64,000 bases of DNA from Gordoniibacillus chartarius (GTDB lineage: Bacteria; Bacillota; Bacilli; Paenibacillales; NBRC-103111): the NCBI RefSeq assembly GCF_042432825.1, contig NZ_JBHLWN010000025.1:62001-126000 (forward strand). Direction: 5' to 3'. The position numbers were made by a program, and so were the translations under genes. Numbering within the stretch: position 1 is the first letter of the stretch; the number at the start of each line of letters is the position of its first letter. The notes beneath the pieces were generated by a model. It was not told the origin of the DNA. It made no database searches and worked only from the letters and a program-made list of their open reading frames with translations. Shown here piece after piece: positions 58,501-64,000 of the stretch.

Positions 58501-59874
58501 GAGCTGGCCAAAGCGCGCTGCTACTACGATTGGGTCGGTCCGGCGCTGCTGCGTCATCCGCAGGCCGGAGCATGGCGCCAGCTGATCGAAGCGGACGGAG
58601 GAGTCCCGCAAGGCTGGCTGGCGGAGGAGCCGTCGCGCTGGACGGTGGAGGTCGTGCATGCCGCCAGGCTGCAGGCCGGCGGCGAGGTGCTGCAGCAAGC
58701 GCCGGAGTCCTGGAAGCAGGAGGCGCTGCGCAGGCTGGAGCCGGTTACGGGCGAGGCGGAGGCCGTATCGCCTTCATTGCGCGAAGACATCGAGCGGGCT
58801 CTGGGCTGGACATACCCTTATGAAGCGGCGACGAAGCTGCTGTCGAAGACGACCGTGTCGGAGATGAAGCGGCTTCACGAGAGACAGCTTGCCGGTGACG
58901 GCGGCTGGGAGGCGGAGCCTATGACGGACGGAGGTGCGGCTGCCGGCGCATGGCTGGTCGGCGCTGCGGTGATCGCGAACGAGCGCGGGCGGCAAACGGA
59001 GCAATGCGAAGAGTCTGGCAAAGTACCAAGCAAGGAGCCAAGCGAGGATCTAAGTGAAGAACCAGGCAAGGGACTGAGCAAGGAACAAAGCGAGGAACTA
59101 AGCAAGGAACTGAGCAAGGAACTGAGCAAGGAACAAAGCGAGGAACTGAGCAAGGAACTGAGCAAGGAACAAAGCGAGGAACTAAGCAAAGTACAAAACA
59201 AGGAGTCAGCCTTAAGGCGCGGTACAGAGTCCACTGCCAAGCATCGGGATGGACATCAGCAGACCGGAATTGACGGAGCGGAACGCAGAGCTTCGATGGC
59301 GGCGCATCGAACGGCGCTCGCCCGCAGGCCGCGGTTCATGGAGGAGCGCCGGCTGACCGCCGCCGAGCGGGGAACGGCTTACCACGCCGTTATGCAGCAA
59401 ATGCCGCTGGGCCGGGCTCCTTCGCCGGAGGAAGTCGCCGCTGCGATGGAGCGGATGGTTAACCGCGAGCTGTTGACGGCGGCGCAGCGGGAGGCGATCG
59501 ATCCGGAGCCGATCGTGCGTTTTTTTGCGAGCGAGCTTGGACAGAGGCTGCTTCGCGCCCGCAGCGTGAAGCGGGAGGTGCCGTTTACTTACGCGCTTTC
59601 CTCGGATGAAGCGTTTGCCGGCGGAGCGGGCCTGCCCGAACCGGAGCCTGTACTCATCCAAGGGGTTATCGATTGCTTGTTTGAGGATGAACAAGGACTT
59701 GTGCTGATCGATTTCAAGACGGATGCTGTGCGCGGGGCCGACATGAGCGAGCTGCGCGAGCGGTACAAGCTGCAGCTCGGGCTGTATGCCCGCGCGGTGG
59801 AGCGTATTTGGAAGCGTCCGGTGACAGGGCGGTTCGTGTACTATTTTGACGGGGCGTTAACGGTGGAATTGTAG
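55498..59874 (+). CDS. addA: ATP-dependent helicase/nuclease subunit A, AddA
   Basis: About 1458 residues, some 200 more than the usual 1230-1250. The UvrD-type helicase motifs are intact: VAAAAGSGKTAVLVERI (Walker A), VLLDEYQDTNRVQ (Walker B), MSIHKSKGLEFPVVF and LYVALTRAREKL. The C-terminal nuclease has GTAYHAVMQ, GVIDCLFEDEQGLVLIDFKT and YKLQLGLYARAVE. Between helicase and nuclease lies a low-complexity insert near residues 1174-1238 of repeated Ser-Lys-Glu and Ser-Glu-Glu-Leu units. ATG 55498 follows GGAAGGAG; an upstream in-frame ATG at 55474 is less well placed. It overlaps addB by 23 bases and is followed by sbcD. Confidence 0.95.
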   Translation: MSREQASNTAASGAVPPKPAEATWTDDQWAAIAVRGSDLLVAAAAGSGKTAVLVERIIRRITDERDPVDVDRLLVATFTKAAAAEMRHRIREALEKELVKQPSSAHLRRQLALMGRASITTLHSFCLEVVQRYEQLAGLAPGFRIANETEAELLRQDVLEAMLEEHYGTAAEGSLFWQTVDAFGGERSDVGLHQLIQKLYDESRSHPYPEHWLRSAAERFGPQPPMSAGEGAAAEEVLEAGMAEAAAAVAEAAKDLGGELAAGSVIRFPQAAPPSLDLWQRSLLGDVRLELEGAAALLRQAVDLAQAPGGPVPYAATLQDDLLVTQGLLEACDIGWDALFGAFSAAAFGKLKPCKGDDVDKALQEQVKELRGQAKDAVAKLQEELFGRSPEQFALELAQLAPIVHTLVDLVIEFGARYSEAKEAKGLVDFGDLEHCCLRVLSGADSTPERLLPSAAAQAYREQFAEVLLDEYQDTNRVQEAIVSLIAREAPGNRFMVGDVKQSIYRFRLAEPGLFLEKYQSFTLTGDGPGRRIDLARNFRSRQEVVHAVNYVFKQIMHGAVGEIDYDERAELVYGANYAEPSAGTDLSVEALLIDKADPYARVGAGEAEGGDDEEGAGQTEGDERLELETAQLEARAIAARIRRMLGQDEEAPLQVFDKASKGFRAATYRDVVILLRATSAWAPIFIEELKLCGIPAYAELSTGYFAATEVDVMLSLLNIIDNPHQDIPLAAVLRSPIVGFTADELARIRLADRGGTFYEAAERFASVPSAVYVETDEKLRERLGGFLAKLREWRTEARQGALPELIWRLYGETGYFDFVGGLPGGGQRQANLRALYDRARQYESTSLRGLFRFLRFLERMRDTGGDLGTARALGEQENVVRIMSIHKSKGLEFPVVFVAGMSKMFNRSDVVMPFVTHKELGFGPRYVDAQLRASYPTLPSLAIQRRMKRELLAEEMRVLYVALTRAREKLILLGTAPSADKLLRKWSRSLEAPGRKLPEHELAKARCYYDWVGPALLRHPQAGAWRQLIEADGGVPQGWLAEEPSRWTVEVVHAARLQAGGEVLQQAPESWKQEALRRLEPVTGEAEAVSPSLREDIERALGWTYPYEAATKLLSKTTVSEMKRLHERQLAGDGGWEAEPMTDGGAAAGAWLVGAAVIANERGRQTEQCEESGKVPSKEPSEDLSEEPGKGLSKEQSEELSKELSKELSKEQSEELSKELSKEQSEELSKVQNKESALRRGTESTAKHRDGHQQTGIDGAERRASMAAHRTALARRPRFMEERRLTAAERGTAYHAVMQQMPLGRAPSPEEVAAAMERMVNRELLTAAQREAIDPEPIVRFFASELGQRLLRARSVKREVPFTYALSSDEAFAGGAGLPEPEPVLIQGVIDCLFEDEQGLVLIDFKTDAVRGADMSELRERYKLQLGLYARAVERIWKRPVTGRFVYYFDGALTVEL
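59015..59205 (+). repeat. Imperfect tandem repeats inside addA
   Basis: Units of 12 bases such as GAACTGAGCAAG and GAACAAAGCGAG recur about fifteen times in frame and code for repeated SKEL, SKEQ and SEEL tetrapeptides. All variation keeps the reading frame. The encoded segment is highly charged and probably forms a flexible or helical linker. Confidence 0.85.
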
Positions 59875-59886
59875 GAGGGGTTGCAA

Positions 59887-61071
59887 GTGAGAATATTGCA
59901 TACGGCGGATTGGCATTTCGGGCGGACGCTCGAAGGGCGCAGCCGTCTGGAGGAGCAAGCGGCGTTTATGGACGAGCTGGCGGCGATCGTGCGGGACGAG
60001 CAGATCGATCTTGTGCTGGTGGCGGGAGACGTGTACGACTCCGTCAACCCGCCGGCTGCGGCCGAACGGCTGTTTTACGAAGGCGTGGCGCAGCTGTCCG
60101 AAGGCGGACGCAGGCCGGTGGCGGTTATCGCGGGCAATCACGATCACCCGGACCGGCTGGCCGCCTCCGCGCCGCTGGCGGGCGGGCAGGGCATCCGGCT
60201 GGTCGGCCTGCCGGCGCCGGGGCTGCTGCAGTTCGACATAGCGCGAACCGGAGAAAGGGCCCTCGTCTATGCGCTGCCGTATCCGTCCGAATCGCGGCTC
60301 GGCGAGCTGCTGGAGGAGTCGATGGAGGAGGAGGCGCTGCGCTCGGCTTATTCGGAGCGGATCGGGCGCCTTGTGGCGAAAGAAGCGGCGGCATTCCGGC
60401 CGGATACGGTCAATTTGCTGATGAGCCATCTCTACGTGATGGGCGGCGCGGAATCGGAATCGGAGCGGCCGATCCAGGTCGGCGGCGCCTATACGGTCGA
60501 TACCAAGTCGCTGTGTGCACCAGGCGTACAGTACGCGGCGCTCGGTCACCTGCACCGGCCGCAGACGCTGAAGGCAAAGACGGTAGTGCGTTACAGCGGA
60601 TCGCCGCTGGCGTACAGCTTCTCGGAGGCCGGGCAGGCGAAGTCGGTAACGGTATTCGACGCTGCGCCGGGTGCGTTCGTAGAGCCTCGCGAAATATGGC
60701 TGTCGAGCGGCAGGCCGCTGGTGAAGTGGCGGGCGGCCGAGGGGCTGGCGCAAGTGCGAAGCTGGCTTGACGAAGGACGGGATCCTCATGCCTGGATCGA
60801 TCTGGAAGTCCATATCGCCGAGTCGTTATCGCTGGAGGATATTCATTCGCTGCGAAAATCCCGCGACGGCTTCATCCACATTCGCCCCGTCTATCCCGAG
60901 CTGGAAGCAGAGGCTGTGCGGGAGAGGCAGTCGTCGCTGCCGATCGACGAGCTGTTCCGGCGGTTTTATGCGAGACAGACCGGAGGGGCTCAGCCGGAGC
61001 CGGAGCTGATGACGCTGTTTCTCGAGCTGATGAGGCAGGAGGAAGACGGCGGGGAACAGGCGGGAGCTTGA
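59887..61071 (+). CDS. sbcD: Exonuclease subunit SbcD (Mre11-like)
   Basis: About 394 residues. The metallophosphoesterase motifs are complete: ILHTADWHFGR (motif I), LVAGDVYDSVNP (II), VIAGNHDHPDRL (III), LLMSHLYVMGG (IV) and ALGHLHRPQ (V). A C-terminal capping domain follows. With SbcC it cuts hairpins and protein-blocked DNA ends. GTG 59887 is chosen, because GGAGGGG lies about 7 bases before it and TTG 59881 is too close. The gene follows addA by 12 bases. Confidence 0.95.
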   Translation: MRILHTADWHFGRTLEGRSRLEEQAAFMDELAAIVRDEQIDLVLVAGDVYDSVNPPAAAERLFYEGVAQLSEGGRRPVAVIAGNHDHPDRLAASAPLAGGQGIRLVGLPAPGLLQFDIARTGERALVYALPYPSESRLGELLEESMEEEALRSAYSERIGRLVAKEAAAFRPDTVNLLMSHLYVMGGAESESERPIQVGGAYTVDTKSLCAPGVQYAALGHLHRPQTLKAKTVVRYSGSPLAYSFSEAGQAKSVTVFDAAPGAFVEPREIWLSSGRPLVKWRAAEGLAQVRSWLDEGRDPHAWIDLEVHIAESLSLEDIHSLRKSRDGFIHIRPVYPELEAEAVRERQSSLPIDELFRRFYARQTGGAQPEPELMTLFLELMRQEEDGGEQAGA

Positions 61072-61102
61072 GCATAGATGCTCGGAAAAGGAGGAGCCGC
61101 GA

Positions 61103-64000
61103 ATGAGGCCGATAACGCTGCAAATTGCCGGGCTGCAAAGCTACCGGGAGCTGCAGGAAATTGATTTTACACAGCTGACGGACGCCGGAGTATTCGGTAT
61201 ATTCGGGCCTACGGGGAGCGGCAAGTCGTCCGTGCTCGACGCGATCACGCTGGCTTTGTACGGCAAGGTCGAGCGCGCTCCGAACGGGACGCAGGGCATT
61301 ATCAACCAGGCGGAGCAGACGATGTCCGTATCGTTTACGTTCGAGCTGTCGCGTCCGGACGGCGCCGACCGCTACCGGGTCGAGCGCCAGTTCAAGCGGA
61401 CCGGCGATGTGACGGTCAACCAGACGGTCAGCCGGTTACTGCGATTTTCACCGGAAGGGACGGTCGTGTTGGCTGACAAAGCCGGTGATGTCAGCGCCCA
61501 GGTGCAGGAGCTGCTGGGGCTGTCGATGCCTGATTTTACGCGGGCGGTCGTGCTGCCGCAGGGCAAATTTGCCGAGTTCCTGACGCTGACGGGCAAAGAC
61601 CGCCGCATGATGCTGCAGCGGCTGTTCCGGCTCGAGGCGTACGGCGACCAGCTGGCTGCGAAGGTCGCCGCCAAGCTGAAGGAAGCGGAGGTTGAGCTGA
61701 AGGAGCTGGCAGCGGAGCAGCAAGGGCTCGGCGACGCATCGGCGGAGGCGCTCGCCGCGGCGGCGGAGCGGGTTGCGGAAGCGGAGCGTATGGTGCTGCA
61801 GGTGCGGGAAGAGCTTGCCGCCGCTGAAGCGGTGTATGACGAGCTGAAGCAGCTCGTCGCGTGGCAGCGCGAGCAGGCGGATATCGACTCGCAGCTGGAG
61901 AGGCTGCGGGAGCGCGAGCCGGACGTGCTCCGTATGGAGCAGCGGCTGGCGCTGGCCGAGCAAGCGGAGCGGCTGCGTCCTTACGTCGAGCAGCTGGCGG
62001 AGGCCCGCGAGCAGGCGCAGGCCGGGGAGGCGCGTGCTGCGCAGGCCGAGGCCGGCTACGCGGAGGCGGAGCGGACGGCGTCTGCGGCCCGCGGCGGGCA
62101 GGAAACGGCGGCAGCGGCATTGGCCGAGCAGGAAGCGGCGCTGCTGGCCCGGATCGGCCGATTGGAGCAGGCGGTGGAGCTCGAGCTGGAGGTTGCCCGC
62201 CTGCGGTCGAGCGCGGCGGCGCTCGAGCAAGCGGCCGTGCAAGCGGAGCAGCGGCTGGCCGAAGTGAAGGCGGCTGTAGCGAAGGAGCTGGAGCTGCGGG
62301 AGAAAGGGCTGCGGCGGCAAGCCGAGCTCAAGGAGCAGCTGGGCCTCTGCTCGGTCAGTGTGGAGGAAAGCCAGACGCTGCAGAACGCCGTCCAGGAGCT
62401 GCAGGCGCTAAGTGCTCTGGAGGCGGGCTGGCGCGAGCAGGTCGCCGAGCTGGAGCAGGGACGCCGCAGCGCGGCGGGACTTGCGGCCGAGCTGCGCGAT
62501 GCGAAGCTGGCGCTGGAGGAGCAAGGGGCCGATTTGCTGCGCAGCTTGGCGGTGAACGGCCCGCAGGAGCGGATGCTGGCGCAGGCGGAGCGGGCAGCGG
62601 AGATGCTGCTGAACTCCGGAACTGCGGCCGTCCAGGAAGGAAAGCGGCTGCGCGAGCAAGCGGAGCGGCATGCGCTGGCGGAGCGTCTTGCCGCCGGATT
62701 GCGCGAGGGCGACCCTTGTCCGGTATGCGGGTCGCCGCATCATCCGGCGCCTGCCGCCGGCGGTGCCGGAGCGAATGAAGCTGCGGACGGCGGCGATTTG
62801 GCCGAGCGCTTCCTCGAGGAGGCGCGGGAGCTGCAGCTGCCGCTCAGGCAGCTGGCGTTCCGCTGGCGCGGCGCCGCCAGGCAGGCCGCGGAGCTGCTGC
62901 CGGAGCCGGTGCGCGACGGTTGGGAGCAAGCCGCGGCCGCGCTTGGCGTCGTGCGGCCGGAAGAAGAGCGGCAAGCCGAGGCCAAGCTGGCGGATGTGCT
63001 GCTTGCGCTGCTCGGAGACGGCAAGGATTCGGGTCATAAGCGGGAGGACAGTGCTCGCGCAGCCAGGAACGGCCCTGCGGGGTCGGGCGATATCGATGCA
63101 GCCGATGCAGCAAGCGCCGATGGCGATGCGGCCCCGGCTGCTGCCGGCGTACCTTTCGCCGCTATTGTTCCAGCAGCCGAACGATTGACGATAGACGAGG
63201 CTTACCGGCAGCTGGAGGCGCTGCGGCAGTGGCTGCGCGCCGGCGAGCGGCAGGCGGCGGCGCTCGAAGCTGCGGCGGCACGCGCCGGCAGCGGGCTGCG
63301 GCAAGCCGAGCGCCGCGCACAGGAGCTCGCCTCGCGGGTAGAGGCGGCTGCCGAGCTGCACAGAACGCTGGAGGCGAAAGCCGCTGCCGCAGAAAGCGGA
63401 CTAACCCTGAAACGGGAGCAGTGGCGGGAGCGTTATCCGCAGCTCGCGGGCCGGGATGCGGCAGCCGAGCTGGAGGCGCTGCGGGCGAAGGAGCGGCAGG
63501 CGGAAGACCTGCGCGGTCGCCTGGAGAAGAGCGACGTCTTCCTGACGGAGCTCGCCGCCAAGCTGGAGCAGCTGCAGCGCCAGGAGGCGGAGCTGGACCG
63601 CGAGGCGCTGCAGCTGCGGACGCGGCTGCAGGGCGAGCGGCAGCTGGCCGAGGCGGCGCAGCGGCAGCTGCTGGAGCGGCTCGGCGGCGAGGAAGGCCGC
63701 GCCGAGCCGCTGCTCGCCGCAGCGCGGGCTTCGCTGGCCGCTCTGAAGAGCGCCGCCGCCGCCGCGCAAGCCGCGCACGAGCGCGCCCAGGCGGCGCTGC
63801 AGCGCGCGGCGGAGCTGCGCAGCGCCGCGCTCGAGGCGCGCGAGGCCGCGGCGCGCCGGCTCGCGCACGCCGGCGCCGCGTGGCACGCTGCGCTTGCCGG
63901 CGGCGCGGGCGCCCTCGGCACGGAGGACGCCGTCAAGGCGGCGTTCCTCCGCGCCGAGGACCGCTCGCGGTGGGTGGACGACGTCCGCGCCCACCGCGAG
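61103..64000 (+). CDS. sbcC: Exonuclease subunit SbcC (Rad50-like), 3' truncated by window edge
   Basis: The frame is open from ATG 61103 to the end of the window, 966 codons without a stop. The N-terminal ATPase half has the Walker A motif FGPTGSGKSSVLDAITLALY and the Q-loop part VVLPQGKFAEFL. A very long coiled coil rich in Ala, Glu, Arg and Gln follows. It is interrupted by the zinc hook GDPCPVCGSPHHP (Cys539, Cys542). A second low-complexity stretch lies near residues 640-690 (ADAASADGDAAPAAAG). The C-terminal Walker B half is outside the window. AAAGGAGG lies before the ATG. The region from about 61.7 kb on is extremely GC-rich, as expected for Ala/Arg-rich coiled coils. Confidence 0.95.
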   Translation, partial: MRPITLQIAGLQSYRELQEIDFTQLTDAGVFGIFGPTGSGKSSVLDAITLALYGKVERAPNGTQGIINQAEQTMSVSFTFELSRPDGADRYRVERQFKRTGDVTVNQTVSRLLRFSPEGTVVLADKAGDVSAQVQELLGLSMPDFTRAVVLPQGKFAEFLTLTGKDRRMMLQRLFRLEAYGDQLAAKVAAKLKEAEVELKELAAEQQGLGDASAEALAAAAERVAEAERMVLQVREELAAAEAVYDELKQLVAWQREQADIDSQLERLREREPDVLRMEQRLALAEQAERLRPYVEQLAEAREQAQAGEARAAQAEAGYAEAERTASAARGGQETAAAALAEQEAALLARIGRLEQAVELELEVARLRSSAAALEQAAVQAEQRLAEVKAAVAKELELREKGLRRQAELKEQLGLCSVSVEESQTLQNAVQELQALSALEAGWREQVAELEQGRRSAAGLAAELRDAKLALEEQGADLLRSLAVNGPQERMLAQAERAAEMLLNSGTAAVQEGKRLREQAERHALAERLAAGLREGDPCPVCGSPHHPAPAAGGAGANEAADGGDLAERFLEEARELQLPLRQLAFRWRGAARQAAELLPEPVRDGWEQAAAALGVVRPEEERQAEAKLADVLLALLGDGKDSGHKREDSARAARNGPAGSGDIDAADAASADGDAAPAAAGVPFAAIVPAAERLTIDEAYRQLEALRQWLRAGERQAAALEAAAARAGSGLRQAERRAQELASRVEAAAELHRTLEAKAAAAESGLTLKREQWRERYPQLAGRDAAAELEALRAKERQAEDLRGRLEKSDVFLTELAAKLEQLQRQEAELDREALQLRTRLQGERQLAEAAQRQLLERLGGEEGRAEPLLAAARASLAALKSAAAAAQAAHERAQAALQRAAELRSAALEAREAAARRLAHAGAAWHAALAGGAGALGTEDAVKAAFLRAEDRSRWVDDVRAHRE

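Noticed and set aside
57067..58698. Minus-strand open frame of 543 residues opposite addA
   Set aside because: It is a shadow of the helicase domain in GC-rich DNA; the plus-strand motifs are unambiguous.
61861..62778. Plus-strand frame of 305 Ala/Gly/Arg-rich residues inside sbcC
   Set aside because: The sbcC frame runs through the same bases with coiled-coil sequence and the zinc hook.

Overview
The window is chromosomal DNA from a Gram-positive spore-former of the Bacillota, most probably a Paenibacillus-like member of the Paenibacillaceae. The signs are strong AGGAGG-type ribosome binding sites with frequent GTG and TTG starts, the order hemW, hrcA, grpE, dnaK, dnaJ, prmA, rsmE and mtaB, a perfect CIRCE element, AddAB and SbcCD, YesM/YesN-type two-component systems with LplB/YtcP-type sugar permeases, and a moderately high GC content. 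Genus and species cannot be fixed from this sequence alone.

Region by region: (1) 1-14.7 kb is a glycan-uptake island. A response-regulator tail and its terminator are followed by an array of about fifteen 52-bp repeats. Next comes an operon with two permeases, a binding lipoprotein, an uncharacterised probable alpha/alpha-toroid protein, a histidine kinase and a response regulator. A second operon holds a binding lipoprotein, two permeases and a secreted beta-helix protein, and starts from a promoter whose -10 box abuts a CcpA (cre) site. Neither operon encodes an ATPase, so a shared MsmX-type ATPase elsewhere is expected. (2) 14.7-17.4 kb is a loose region with a repeat-like noncoding segment, a gene remnant, two VOC-fold proteins and hypothetical genes. 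(3) 17.5-28 kb holds tRNA-Gly, hemW, an acetyltransferase and the heat-shock operon hrcA, group III (archaeal-type) chaperonin, grpE, dnaK, dnaJ, then small stress-type genes and an alpha/beta hydrolase. (4) 28.2-32.7 kb is a secondary-metabolism support cassette: type II thioesterase, diaminobutyrate aminotransferase, secreted lipase and Sfp-type phosphopantetheinyl transferase, with no synthetase in view. (5) 32.7-44.5 kb is mostly housekeeping (prmA, M50 protease, rsmE, mtaB, deoC, a Na/Pi-type transporter, an RlmI-like methyltransferase), then a repeat-rich secreted protein, a Crp/Fnr regulator, and a translationally coupled pair made of a MerR-methyltransferase fusion and a Nudix fusion. 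(6) 44.5-51.9 kb looks more AT-rich and accessory: a broken reductase gene, TetR, an NAD(P)-binding reductase, an ECF sigma factor with a DUF4179 partner, and rifampin phosphotransferase. (7) 51.9-64 kb is the recombination operon addB, addA, sbcD, sbcC, with sbcC running off the window.

The most notable items are the group III chaperonin placed between hrcA and grpE under CIRCE control, the 52-bp hairpin-bearing array, the MerR-methyltransferase/Nudix-deoxyribosyltransferase-like pair, and several compact regulatory layouts such as a terminator hairpin filling the spacer of the hrcA promoter. All names rest on reading motifs by eye; no database search was run.
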